Below are positions 52,614 to 61,587 of a stretch of DNA of 64,000 nt, piece after piece (position 1 is the stretch's first letter; each line of letters starts with the position of its first letter). Made by a program: the position numbers and the translations under genes. The stretch spans positions 302,450-366,449 of the forward strand of contig NZ_REFW01000004.1 in NCBI RefSeq assembly GCF_003688855.1. The letters run 5' to 3'. The stretch is from Tessaracoccus antarcticus (lineage in GTDB: Bacteria; Actinomycetota; Actinomycetes; Propionibacteriales; Propionibacteriaceae). The notes beneath the pieces were generated by a model that had not been told where the DNA came from, ran no database searches, and saw nothing but the letters and a program-made list of their open reading frames with translations.

Positions 52614-54068
52614 TCAGCGACCCTGCTGCTGCGCCAGCCAGGCCTCGACCTCGTCGGCGTCGCGTGGGAGCGACGCCGACAGGTTCTCCGGATCCCCGTC
52701 GGTGATGAGGATGTCGTCCTCGATGCGCACGCCGATGCCGCGGTACTCGTTCGGCACCCGCAGGTCCGTTGACTTGAAGTAGATGCCCGGCTCCACCGTG
52801 ATGATCATGCCCTCGGCGAGTTGACCGCCGCGGTAGACCTCGCGACGGGCCTGGGCGCAGTCGTGGACATCCATGCCGAGGTGGTGCGACGTCCCGTGCA
52901 CCATCCAGCGGCGCCACTGCCCACCGTCTTCGGACAGCGCCTCCGCCGCGGTGCCCGGCAGGATGCCCAGTTCCTCGAAGAAGTCCGCCAGAACGGTGAT
53001 GGCGGCCGTGTGGGGGTCCGTGAACGCGGCTCCCGGGCGGCAAGCCTCGATGCCGGCGGTCTGCGCCGCCAGCACCACGTCGTAGACGCGGCGCTGGGCA
53101 GGGGAGAAGCGTCCCCCCACGGGCAGGGTGCGGGTCACGTCAGCGGTGTACAGCGAGTCGACCTCGACACCGGCGTCCAGCAGGATGACGTCGTCGTCGG
53201 CGAGGTCGCCGTCGTTGCGGATCCAGTGGAGGGTGTTGGCGTGGTCGCCTCCAGCGGCGATGGTGTCGTAGCCGACGGTGTTGCCGAGGTGCCGGGCATG
53301 CAGTCCGAACACCCCCTCCACCCAGCGCTCCCCGCGACCCTTGAGCACCGCGTTCGGGAGTTCCCTGGCGACCGCCTCGAACCCGACGCGGGTGGCGTCG
53401 CAGGCGCGACGCATCTCGTCGATCTCGAACTGGTCCTTCACCAACCGCATCTCGGACAGGGTGGTTTCCAGCAGGGCATCGTCGACGGCGTGGTCGCCGT
53501 CGCGCAGACCGTCCACCATGGCGGTGACGGATGCGTCGACGTCGCGCAGCACGAGCAGGTCATGCCCGGCGAGGGCGTCCTCCAGGTCACGGATGTCGCG
53601 GCACGGCAGGTGCAGACGAGCGCTCATCTCCTCCAGGGAGTCGCGCTGGCCCACCCACATCTCTCCGTAGCGGGAGGAGGCGTAGAACTCCTCGTCGGTG
53701 CGCGGACAGCGGGGGCGGAAGAACAAGGTGGCGGGGTCGTCGGCGAACAGCACCAGGACCGCGTCGGGTTCGCTCTCCTGGCCCAACCCGCTCAGCCATG
53801 CGAACGCCGTGTGGGGGCGGAAGCGGTGGTCGGTGTCGTTGGAACGGACCCGGTGGGTTCCAGCCGGAACCACCAGGGTTCTGCCGGAGAAGTGGCCGAT
53901 GGCGGCTTCGCGGCGGGCACGGGTCCATGCGGCGGCTGGCAGCGCCTCGGGCATCTGGGACTCATAGGGTGCCCAGTCCTCGACGATGAACTCCTTGAAC
54001 GCCTGGGAGAACGGTGATTTGCGGCTCGCGCCGTCGAGAGCGGATGCCTTCTGTTGCGCTGCGGTCAT
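52614..54068 (-). CDS. pepP: Xaa-Pro aminopeptidase (aminopeptidase P)
   Basis: Removes N-terminal residues preceding proline. The 484-aa M24B peptidase has an N-terminal aminopeptidase-P domain (about 45-180) and a pita-bread catalytic domain with dimetal ligands in LLDAGVEVDSLYTADVTR, HGTSHHLGMDVHD, TVEPGIYF and GVRIEDD. ATG 54068 has TACACT on the minus strand (54076-54081) with a 7-nt gap: leaderless. Divergent from the zinc-ribbon gene. Confidence 0.94.
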   Translation of the reverse strand: MTAAQQKASALDGASRKSPFSQAFKEFIVEDWAPYESQMPEALPAAAWTRARREAAIGHFSGRTLVVPAGTHRVRSNDTDHRFRPHTAFAWLSGLGQESEPDAVLVLFADDPATLFFRPRCPRTDEEFYASSRYGEMWVGQRDSLEEMSARLHLPCRDIRDLEDALAGHDLLVLRDVDASVTAMVDGLRDGDHAVDDALLETTLSEMRLVKDQFEIDEMRRACDATRVGFEAVARELPNAVLKGRGERWVEGVFGLHARHLGNTVGYDTIAAGGDHANTLHWIRNDGDLADDDVILLDAGVEVDSLYTADVTRTLPVGGRFSPAQRRVYDVVLAAQTAGIEACRPGAAFTDPHTAAITVLADFFEELGILPGTAAEALSEDGGQWRRWMVHGTSHHLGMDVHDCAQARREVYRGGQLAEGMIITVEPGIYFKSTDLRVPNEYRGIGVRIEDDILITDGDPENLSASLPRDADEVEAWLAQQQGR

Positions 54069-54139
54069 GGCAGCGAGTGTAGACGCCGGGTGGAACCCTT
54101 GTAGATTGGCCCCGAAACGCTAACGGGAGGACCCCTGCG

Positions 54140-54880
54140 ATGCTTGCTGAGCCCGCTGACCAGCAGAAACTGCTGAATCTCGCCGATCTGGATGCCGAGA
54201 TGGGACGGCTGCAGCACACCGCTCGCTCCCTGCCCCAACACCAGAGGATCGCCGAGCTGATGGCCGAGCGCCAGAGCGTGGCCGACTCGCTCGTGGAGGC
54301 CACCACCATCGTCGACGACCTCGGCGTTGCCCTGCGCCGCGCGGAGGCGGACCTTGTCCCGGTGCGGGCACGCCTCGAGCGTGACCGGACCCGCGTGGGT
54401 GACGGCTCCATCAGTGACGGCAAAACGCTGAAGGGGCTCATCGACGAGGTGGCGCGACTGGAGCGGCGCGTCAACGAACTGGAGGATGCCGAGTTCGAGG
54501 TCATGGCGCGGCTGGAGGACGCCGAGAGCACCGCCAAGGAGATGTCCGCGCGTCGCGACGAGATCGAGGCGACGTTGCGTGACGAGGTGGGGATCCGGGA
54601 CCAGAAGGTCAAGGGCCTCAGTACCGAGGCGCAGGGCGTCACGGCGGCACGCAAGGGCGTGGCGAGCACCGTGCCTCCGGCCCTGCTGGTCATGTACGAC
54701 AAGATTCGCGCCCAGCGCGGTCTGGCCGCAGCGAAGCTGCACCGTGGACGGTGCACCGGTTGCCAGTTGGAGATCACCGTCGCCGACCTTGACAGTTACA
54801 GGAAGGCACCCGCCAACCAGGTGCTGCGGTGCGTCGAATGCGACCGCATCCTGGTCCGGACAGCCGATTCGGGGCTCTGA
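54140..54880 (+). CDS. Coiled-coil protein with C-terminal zinc ribbon
   Basis: A 246-aa protein: residues about 5-180 form a long antiparallel coiled coil, and the end carries a C4 zinc ribbon (CTGC and CVEC, about 205-235), the zf-RING_7 type of DUF-class actinobacterial proteins (Rv2229c-like). ATG 54140 has GGGAGG at 54125-54130; TAGATT at about 54102-54107 gives a short leader. It overlaps the RNB ribonuclease gene by 1 nt, suggesting a nucleic-acid-related role. Confidence 0.85.
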   Translation: MLAEPADQQKLLNLADLDAEMGRLQHTARSLPQHQRIAELMAERQSVADSLVEATTIVDDLGVALRRAEADLVPVRARLERDRTRVGDGSISDGKTLKGLIDEVARLERRVNELEDAEFEVMARLEDAESTAKEMSARRDEIEATLRDEVGIRDQKVKGLSTEAQGVTAARKGVASTVPPALLVMYDKIRAQRGLAAAKLHRGRCTGCQLEITVADLDSYRKAPANQVLRCVECDRILVRTADSGL

Positions 54881-56343
54881 TGATCAGCCGTCACGTCCTC
54901 ATTCCGGGTGTGCCCGACGAGGTCGTGCGCGGCCTGCACCGTCTTCAGAGTGAACTGGGCCTGCCAGCCGGGTTTCCCCCTGCGGTTCTTGCCCAGGCGG
55001 AGGCGTTGCGGGCCGATCCGCCGTCGTTCGAGGGGCACAGGGACCGCACGGACATCGAGTTCCTGACCATCGACCCGGCCTCGTCAAGGGACCTGGACCA
55101 AGCGCTCCACATCGTCCGCGACGGTGACGGCTACACCGTCCACTACGCCATAGCCGACGTGGCGGCCTGGGTGGAGCCCGGTTCGCCCATCGCCGACGAG
55201 GCGTGGAAGCGTGGACAGACCATGTACGCACCCGGCGCCAAGGTGTCGCTGCACCCGCCGGCACTCAGCGAGGATGCGGCGTCCCTGCTGGCCGACGGCA
55301 GGCCCCGGCCGGCCATGTTGTGGACGCACAGGCTGGATGCGGCCGGCACCCTCGTCGGCTCGACGCTGGAGCGGGCCATGGTCCTGAACCGGGCGAAGCT
55401 CAGCTACGCGGACGTGGCTGCCCAGCTCGCGGCGCCGGATCCCTCGGAGACGGCCGTGCTCCTGCGCGAGGTCGGCACCCTGCGCGTCGCCCTTGAGGTC
55501 GAGCGGGGGGGCATCAACCTCAACCTCCCCGATCAGGAGATCGTGCCCGAGAACGGGACGTGGCGGCTGGAGTTCCGCTCGATGCTCGACGTGGAGGAGT
55601 GGAATGCCCAGGTCTCACTCATGACCGGCATCGCCGCAGCCCACATGATGGTGGATGGGAAGGTGGGGATCCTGCGGACCCTGCCGCCCGCTGAGAAGTC
55701 TGCCGTCGCGAAGCTGCGCCGGGTGGCGGCATCCCTCGACGTCGACTGGCCCACCGACCTTCCCTACCCGGACTTCGTCCGCTCCCTGGACCCGACGGAG
55801 CCCAAGGAGCTCGCCGTGATCGTGCAGTGCACGTCGTTGTTCCGTGGTGCCGGCTACCTTGCCTTCCATGACGGGCTGCCGGAGGCCGACCTCGGCCACG
55901 CCGCGGTCGCCTCCGTCTACGCCCACGCGACGGCGCCGCTGCGTCGGCTCGTGGACCGATTCGTCCTCGAGACGTGTCACAGCCTGTCCACGGGTGCGCC
56001 TGTCCCCGGCTGGGTCATCGAGGCCCTCGACGGCTTGCCCTCGGTGATGCAGGAGACCGGGCAGAAGGCGAGCGCCTACGAACGGGGTGTCATCAACCTG
56101 GCCGAAGCCCTGGTCCTGCAGTGCAGGATCGGGCAGGTTTTCGACGCCGTCGTCATCGACGTCAATCCCAGGAACGGTTCCGGAACATTCCAGATCACGG
56201 AGTTCGCCATCGAGGCGCGCATCACCGGCACCGACCCCGCAGTGGTGGGCAAACGCGTGCGTGTCAGGCTCGACGGAGTTGACCTGGTGGAGGGAAACGT
56301 CACCTTCAGCATAGAATCAGCGTCGGACGAGTCGGCCAGATGA
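54880..56343 (+). CDS. RNB-domain exoribonuclease (RNase II/R-like)
   Basis: A 487-aa 3'-5' exoribonuclease. The RNB catalytic core is clear: FLTIDPASSRDLDQA (about 64-78) with the metal-binding Asp cluster, YAIADVAAWV and YAHATAPLRRLVDRF. It lacks the N-terminal cold-shock domains of E. coli RNase II/R, as is common for actinobacterial short forms; a C-terminal S1-like segment is present (about 425-480). ATG 54880 overlaps the upstream stop (TGATG). Its last codons contain the rnpB promoter and 5' end. Confidence 0.92.
   Translation: MISRHVLIPGVPDEVVRGLHRLQSELGLPAGFPPAVLAQAEALRADPPSFEGHRDRTDIEFLTIDPASSRDLDQALHIVRDGDGYTVHYAIADVAAWVEPGSPIADEAWKRGQTMYAPGAKVSLHPPALSEDAASLLADGRPRPAMLWTHRLDAAGTLVGSTLERAMVLNRAKLSYADVAAQLAAPDPSETAVLLREVGTLRVALEVERGGINLNLPDQEIVPENGTWRLEFRSMLDVEEWNAQVSLMTGIAAAHMMVDGKVGILRTLPPAEKSAVAKLRRVAASLDVDWPTDLPYPDFVRSLDPTEPKELAVIVQCTSLFRGAGYLAFHDGLPEADLGHAAVASVYAHATAPLRRLVDRFVLETCHSLSTGAPVPGWVIEALDGLPSVMQETGQKASAYERGVINLAEALVLQCRIGQVFDAVVIDVNPRNGSGTFQITEFAIEARITGTDPAVVGKRVRVRLDGVDLVEGNVTFSIESASDESAR
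56312..56317 (+). promoter_or_regulatory. rnpB -10 box inside the RNB gene
   Basis: TAGAAT lies 7 nt before the predicted rnpB 5' end and within the final codons of the ribonuclease gene. No good -35 at 17 nt is visible. Confidence 0.65.
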
Positions 56344-56692
56344 TCGCGGTGCGCAAGCGCTGAGGAAAGTCCGGACTCCACAGAGCAGGGTGGTGGGTAA
56401 CGCCCACCCGGGGTGACCCGCGGGAAAGTGCCACAGAAAACAGACCGCCCGGCTTCGGTCGGGTAAGGGTGAAACGGTGGTGTAAGAGACCACCAGCACA
56501 CCGGGTGACCGGTGTGGCTCGGTAAACCCCACCTGGAGCAAGACCAAGAAGGCCAGCCCCGGTTGGCTGCGGACGCTGTCTGAGCGCTGCTCGCGCGAGG
56601 CGTCCGGGTGGGTTGCATGAGCCCGTCGGCAACGGCGGGCCTAGATGGATGATCATCCTTCGACAGAATCCGGCTTACCGGCCGACTCGTCC
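56325..56692 (+). ncRNA. rnpB: RNase P RNA, bacterial A type
   Basis: Catalytic RNA that matures tRNA 5' ends. The terminal P1 helix is a perfect 13-bp pairing of GGACGAGTCGGCC (56325-56337) with GGCCGACTCGTCC (56680-56692). The universally conserved cores are present: GAGGAAAGTCCGGACTCC at about 56362-56379, GGTAAGGGTGAAACGGTG near 56462 and ACAGAATCCGGCTTA at about 56663-56677. Length about 368 nt. Its first about 19 nt overlap the end of the RNB coding sequence. Confidence 0.95.
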
Positions 56693-56799
56693 TTCATCTG
56701 TGTTCCTGGCCACCGCCGTTGGGGGTTCATGGCTCGCATCCGGCCGATCGTCCCCGGTGGTATCGACGGGCGCCGCACTCCGCTGCGTGGTGATGCCCC

Positions 56800-58479
56800 T
56801 CAGTGATGAGTGGCCAGGAACTGTTCTCGAACCTGTGTGCGCAGGACCTTGCCGAGCATGGAGCGGGGGAGATCGTCGACTGCAACGATGCTGCGGGGCA
56901 CCTTGTACGCGGCCAGGCGTTCCTTGCACCAGGAGCGCATGGCGTTCTCATCCAGGTGTGAACCCTCCGCAAGGATCACCACCGCAGCCACTCGCTCGCC
57001 TCCTGTGGGTGCCGGGACACCGACCACGGCGACGTCCGTGATGTCGGGGTGAGCGCGGAGGACCTCCTCGACTTCGGAGGGGGAGACGTTGAAGCCTCCT
57101 GTGATGATCAGTTCCTTCACCCGATCCACGATGGTCGTGAAGCCGTCAGCATCAACGGTGACCACGTCCCCCGTGCGAAGCCATCCGCCGGGGAGGAGGG
57201 TCTTCTCGGTCTCGGACTGGTTGTTCCAGTAGCCGCTGAAGATTTGCGGGCCCTGAAGCAGCAACTCGCCGCGTTCGCCCTGCGCCACTTCCCGGGTGGG
57301 GTCGTCGGGATCGACCACCTTCATGCGGGTGCTGGGGAACGGGACGCCGATGGTACCGCTGCGTCGGCTCGGCGCGAAGGGGTTCCCCAGACACACCGGA
57401 GAGGCCTCCGTCATGCCGTATCCCTCCACGAGAAGTCCACCGGAGACGCTTTCCCACAGCTCGACAACCGCTTCAGGCAGATTCATCGCCCCGGAGATGC
57501 AGTATTTGGCGCTGCGCAGGCTGATCCCACGCTCCTTGGCGCGCGTCGCCGTGCGCTCATAGATTGGCGGTACGGCGCAGTAGACCGTCGGCGGGGTCTT
57601 TTGTGCCGCGTCCAGCACCATGTCGACGTCGAAGGCGGGAAACAGCACCAGGCGGGCCTGTTTGAGGATGCCGTAGGTGAGGAAGAGGGTCATCCCGAAG
57701 GCGTGGAACAACGGCAGGACCGCGTAGAAGTTCTCCTCGCGGAGTTTGGCGCCGTGCATCCATGCCTCGCCCTGACGGGCATTGCTGAAGAGGTTGTAGT
57801 GACTCAACATTGCACCCTTGGGCTGGCCGGTGGTGCCAGAGGTGTACTGGATCACTGCCACATCGTGGACGCCGGGCCGCGGATGCGCCGAATCGATCGG
57901 CGGCCCGTCCAGGAACTTCTTCCACGTCAGGGTGCCCACGCTCGGCTGTGTGAGTTTGGCCCTGGCTGCCCGCAGCTTTGCCAGCGGCAGGCCCAGCGCC
58001 AGGCGTTTGGTCGCGGGAAAGGCGTCGAGAAGGTTGACGGAGATGATCGTGGGCACCGGGATGTCATCGGGCATCGCCTGGAGTTTGGGCACGGCCACGT
58101 CCCAACAGATCGCCACGCGCGCTGAGTGGTCCTCGAACATGTGCCGCAGCTCACGCTCGGTGTACAACGGGTTGTGTTCCACCACCACTGCGCCGATGCG
58201 CAGCACGGCATAGAAGGCGATGACGTGTTGGGGGCAGTTGGGTAGCACCAGTGCCACACGGTCCCCGCGTCGAACGCCGAGTCGCCGCAACCCCTCGGCA
58301 GCGCGGCTGATCCGGTCACCGAGTTGCGCGTAGGTGGTTGTTCTGCCGAAGAATTCGGTGGCCACCGCATCGGGGGCCTCGGCCACCGATCGTTCATAGA
58401 GTGCGACGAGCGACTCGGTGGGGAGTTCGATCTCGGCCGGAACGCCCGGCTGGTAGTGCTTGATCCACGGTGCATTCAC
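56800..58479 (-). CDS. fadD: Long-chain fatty-acid-CoA ligase
   Basis: Activates fatty acids to acyl-CoA through an acyl-AMP intermediate. The 559-aa ANL-superfamily enzyme has the P-loop YTSGTTGQPKGAMLSH (about 210-225), the A5 motif GYGMTEASP, A8 GWLRTGD...DR and the catalytic C-terminal Lys in LGKVLR. GTG 58479 has TAGAGT on the minus strand (58488-58493) with an 8-nt gap: probably leaderless. It could feed the acyl module at 31.6-37.9 kb. Confidence 0.92.
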   Translation of the reverse strand: MNAPWIKHYQPGVPAEIELPTESLVALYERSVAEAPDAVATEFFGRTTTYAQLGDRISRAAEGLRRLGVRRGDRVALVLPNCPQHVIAFYAVLRIGAVVVEHNPLYTERELRHMFEDHSARVAICWDVAVPKLQAMPDDIPVPTIISVNLLDAFPATKRLALGLPLAKLRAARAKLTQPSVGTLTWKKFLDGPPIDSAHPRPGVHDVAVIQYTSGTTGQPKGAMLSHYNLFSNARQGEAWMHGAKLREENFYAVLPLFHAFGMTLFLTYGILKQARLVLFPAFDVDMVLDAAQKTPPTVYCAVPPIYERTATRAKERGISLRSAKYCISGAMNLPEAVVELWESVSGGLLVEGYGMTEASPVCLGNPFAPSRRSGTIGVPFPSTRMKVVDPDDPTREVAQGERGELLLQGPQIFSGYWNNQSETEKTLLPGGWLRTGDVVTVDADGFTTIVDRVKELIITGGFNVSPSEVEEVLRAHPDITDVAVVGVPAPTGGERVAAVVILAEGSHLDENAMRSWCKERLAAYKVPRSIVAVDDLPRSMLGKVLRTQVREQFLATHH

Positions 58480-58566
58480 GGCTTCTGACTCTAGCGGCTG
58501 CACGACGTGATCGCTGGGTGGTGCGCCGCGCCCCCCGCATGCGGTGGCCAGCCCTGGTCCACGTGG

Positions 58567-59298
58567 TCAGCCCAGCGGTTTGGTCCCCCGCACCAGATGG
58601 AGGATCCCGTGCTGCCAACCGCCGACGGAGCGGCTCTCCACGGTGGCGAAGCCGGCAGCGATGATGCGCTGGGCCAATTCCTGCACGCCCATGAAGTCGT
58701 CGACGGAGCGGTGAAGGTACTCGTAGAGGTCGCGGTTCCGGGCGATCACGGATGCCAGCGGCAGGATGATGGTCTGGTTCACGGCGGTCCAGCGTCGACG
58801 CGAGGACTCCGAGTCGGCCACGGAGTAGTCCTGCGCCACGAAAGTGGCACGCGTACGCAGCTGGGTCTGAATGGCTCGCAGCGTGGCGTCGACGTCGGTG
58901 ACGTTGCGCAGCAGGTAGCAGGCGAGGACGCCGTCGGCAGGCGGAAGGTCGAGGTCGGACAGTTGCTCGGCCCGTCCGTGCCGGAACGAGACAGTGTCGT
59001 CGAAGCCGCGCCGCTGGGCCTGCTCGAGCATTCCACCGGAGGCGTCGACGCCCACGATGGTGGGATCCATGCCCCGTCGGCGGGCCGCCGCAAGAAGTGC
59101 GGCCGTCGAGAGACCGGAGCCGCATCCGAGATCCAGCAGGACCGGCTTCTGGGTGTGCACGTGCGACAGCAGGGACTCGGCGGCCAATTGCAGATGTCGC
59201 CTGTACCCCGGATTCAGGGAGACCATGGCGTCGTAGGTGGCGGCCACCTCGTCGAAGCCGGCTGAAACCTGGAGCTTGTTCAGTCCTTCACGCAACAT
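58567..59298 (-). CDS. Class I SAM-dependent methyltransferase (UbiE-like)
   Basis: A 243-aa methyltransferase with motif I LLDLGCGSGLSTAAL (about 53-67), VGVDASGGML and post-motif YLLRNVTD, closest in style to the UbiE/COQ5 group. ATG 59298 has GAGAGGA upstream. It is divergent from the CrtU-like gene (141 nt), which makes a role in quinone or carotenoid metabolism possible but unproven. Confidence 0.85.
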   Translation of the reverse strand: MLREGLNKLQVSAGFDEVAATYDAMVSLNPGYRRHLQLAAESLLSHVHTQKPVLLDLGCGSGLSTAALLAAARRRGMDPTIVGVDASGGMLEQAQRRGFDDTVSFRHGRAEQLSDLDLPPADGVLACYLLRNVTDVDATLRAIQTQLRTRATFVAQDYSVADSESSRRRWTAVNQTIILPLASVIARNRDLYEYLHRSVDDFMGVQELAQRIIAAGFATVESRSVGGWQHGILHLVRGTKPLG

Positions 59299-59439
59299 GT
59301 GGGTCCTCTCGGGTGTGATGCTCCCCAAGAGTGGCACACCGGCAGTGGCGCACGTCGAAACTCCACGCCGGGGACGCAGCACCGTGGCGAACCGAGGGGG
59401 GATATGCCGGGCCGATGCACGAGCGCATAAGGTTTGGCC

Positions 59440-60996
59440 ATGGCACACGGTGTGGAGAACGGCACGGCAGGGTTCCAGGGGCGCGACAAGCGGGCAGAGC
59501 GGCATGCAGGACCTGCCGGAGCAACCTGGACAGAGGGGCGCCACGTCGTGGTGGTGGGTGGCGGCATCGCTGGCATGTCCGCCGCGGCGACCCTGGCGGA
59601 GCGCGGTGTGAAGGTGACGGTCCTGGAGCGCGAACAGCAGCTCGGTGGCCGCGTACGGTCATGGCCGACGACGCTGGACAACGGCGACAAGGTGCCCATG
59701 AGCCGCGGCTTCCATGCGTTCTTCAAGCAGTACTACCAGCTGCGCGCACTGCTGCGCCGGGCAGATCCGATGCTTGCGGGCCTGCGCCCTGTGGAGGACT
59801 ACCCCCTGACATTGCGCGACGGACCCCGCGACTCCTTCGCCCGGATCCCCCGCACACCACCGTTGAACCTGATCGGGTTCGTGGCGACGTCGCCGAGCTT
59901 CCCGGTGCGCGACCTCACGAAGGTGAACGTCGACGCGGCACTCGGACTGCTGGATGTGGAGTTCCCGAAGACGTTCGAGGACATGGACGGGCGCTCAGCC
60001 TCCGACGTCCTCGACGACCTGCGCTTCCCGGACACCGCCCGCCACCTGGCGCTGGAGGTCTTCGCCCGCAGCTTCTTTGCGGACCCGGACGAGTTCTCCG
60101 GTGGCGAACTGGTGGCCATGTTCCACACGTACTTCGTCGGGTCCGCCGAGGGACTGCTGTTCGACGTGGCTGCCGACGACTTCGGCACGGCCCTGTGGGA
60201 TCCGCTCACCCAGCATTTGGAGCGTCAGGGCGTCGAGTTCCGACTGGGGACCAGTGCCACGGAGCTCGAAGTCCGCGAGGACGGCGTCACCGTGATGACC
60301 GACGGCGAACCGATCGAGGCGGATGCTGCAGTGCTCGCCACTGAGTTGCGACCGCTGCAACGCATCGTCGGGGCCAGCCCCAGCCTTGGCGATGAGCACT
60401 GGCGCGAGGGTATTGGCGCGCTTCGCTCGGCCCCTCCCTTCGTGGTCTGGCGACGCTGGCTCGACAAGCCGGCAGCCGCCGGATCGCCGGACTTCCTCGG
60501 AACCAGCAACTACGGCCCGCTGGACAACGTGTCGATGATGCACCAGTTCGAGGATTCCGCCCGGCGTTGGGCGGCTCGTCGCAACGGGAGCGTCGTGGAA
60601 CTTCACGCCTACGCCGTCGACCACCATGTCGATGAGCAGGCATTGCGTGCGGAACTGGCGGCCATGCAGGACCTCATCCACCCCGAGCTGGCGGACGCCA
60701 CCACGCTGGGGGAGGAGTGGCTGGTTGCTGACGACTGCCACCTCGTGGACACCTCCCCGTGGCGCAACAGACCCACGGTTCAGACCCCTTCGGGCAACGT
60801 CGTGCTCGCGGGCGACGGCATCCGCTGCGACTACCCCGTGGCCCTCATGGAGCGCGCGGCCACCACGGGCGTGCAGGCTGCCAACCATCTCCTGGCGTCG
60901 TGGCAGGTGGCAGGGCAGGACATCTTCACGGCACCCACGAGTCCCCGCTTCGGCTGGGTGCGTCCGTTGCGCAAGGCCTTGGCCAAGCGTCGCTGA
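59440..60996 (+). CDS. crtU: FAD-dependent carotene desaturase/methyltransferase, CrtU-like
   Basis: A 518-aa flavoprotein. The dinucleotide fold VVVVGGGIAGMSAAATLAER (about 36-55) and GGRVRSW open the protein, and MSRGFHAFFKQYYQLRALLR (about 90-109) is characteristic of isorenieratene synthases (CrtU), which aromatise beta-carotene ends. ATG 59440 follows TAAGGT (59428-59433) with a 6-nt gap: leaderless. It is followed by idi and a CrtL-type cyclase. A plain FAD amine-oxidase-like desaturase is the alternative. Confidence 0.82.
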   Translation: MAHGVENGTAGFQGRDKRAERHAGPAGATWTEGRHVVVVGGGIAGMSAAATLAERGVKVTVLEREQQLGGRVRSWPTTLDNGDKVPMSRGFHAFFKQYYQLRALLRRADPMLAGLRPVEDYPLTLRDGPRDSFARIPRTPPLNLIGFVATSPSFPVRDLTKVNVDAALGLLDVEFPKTFEDMDGRSASDVLDDLRFPDTARHLALEVFARSFFADPDEFSGGELVAMFHTYFVGSAEGLLFDVAADDFGTALWDPLTQHLERQGVEFRLGTSATELEVREDGVTVMTDGEPIEADAAVLATELRPLQRIVGASPSLGDEHWREGIGALRSAPPFVVWRRWLDKPAAAGSPDFLGTSNYGPLDNVSMMHQFEDSARRWAARRNGSVVELHAYAVDHHVDEQALRAELAAMQDLIHPELADATTLGEEWLVADDCHLVDTSPWRNRPTVQTPSGNVVLAGDGIRCDYPVALMERAATTGVQAANHLLASWQVAGQDIFTAPTSPRFGWVRPLRKALAKRR

Positions 60997-61030
60997 GCAG
61001 TCTCTGGGTGGGGTTGGTAGGTTGTGCGCC

Positions 61031-61582
61031 ATGACAGTCGATGACGATGTGGTGGTCCTGGTCGATGACATGGGAAACCAGTTGGGTACTGCCCCCCGCA
61101 CCACATTCCACACGCACGAGACCCCGCTGCACCTGGCTTTCTCGGTCTACCTGCGCGACGCCCTGGGGCGCGTGCTCATGACCCGACGTGCGCTGGACAA
61201 GGTCACGTGGGCCGGGGTGTGGACCAACGCCGCATGTGGCCACCAGCGCCCCGATGAAGGCCCGCTCAAGGCGGCCATGCGTCGCGTGCCGGACGAGATC
61301 GGGGCCCTGCCGCTGAACCTGCGCCTCGCGCTGCCGAACTTCCGGTACCGCGCCGTCGACGCCTCAGGTGTGGTGGAGAACGAGTTGTGCCCCGTCATGG
61401 TGGCTGAGGTGGATCCCGAGGACCTCGTCTTCGACCCCGCCGAGGTTGCTGAGCACGCCTGGGCCGACTGGGGGGACCTGCGAGCCACCGCGGCGAACAT
61501 GCCGCACCTGCTCAGCCCCTGGAGCGTCGAGCAGATCAACGCACTGGGTGACGACCCCTGGGCGTCCCAGCCGGCGTCCTGA
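61031..61582 (+). CDS. idi: Isopentenyl-diphosphate delta-isomerase, type I
   Basis: Interconverts IPP and DMAPP. The 183-aa Nudix-fold enzyme has HLAFSVYLRD, the catalytic Cys in WTNAACGHQRP (about residue 72) and the Glu pair in VVENELCPV. The Nudix-helix sequence AAMRRVPDEIG is somewhat divergent but retains the acidic residues. ATG 61031 follows TAGGTT (61018-61023) with a 7-nt gap: leaderless. Cotranscription with crtL (5 nt downstream) is likely. Confidence 0.92.
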   Translation: MTVDDDVVVLVDDMGNQLGTAPRTTFHTHETPLHLAFSVYLRDALGRVLMTRRALDKVTWAGVWTNAACGHQRPDEGPLKAAMRRVPDEIGALPLNLRLALPNFRYRAVDASGVVENELCPVMVAEVDPEDLVFDPAEVAEHAWADWGDLRATAANMPHLLSPWSVEQINALGDDPWASQPAS

Positions 61583-61587
61583 TCGGT

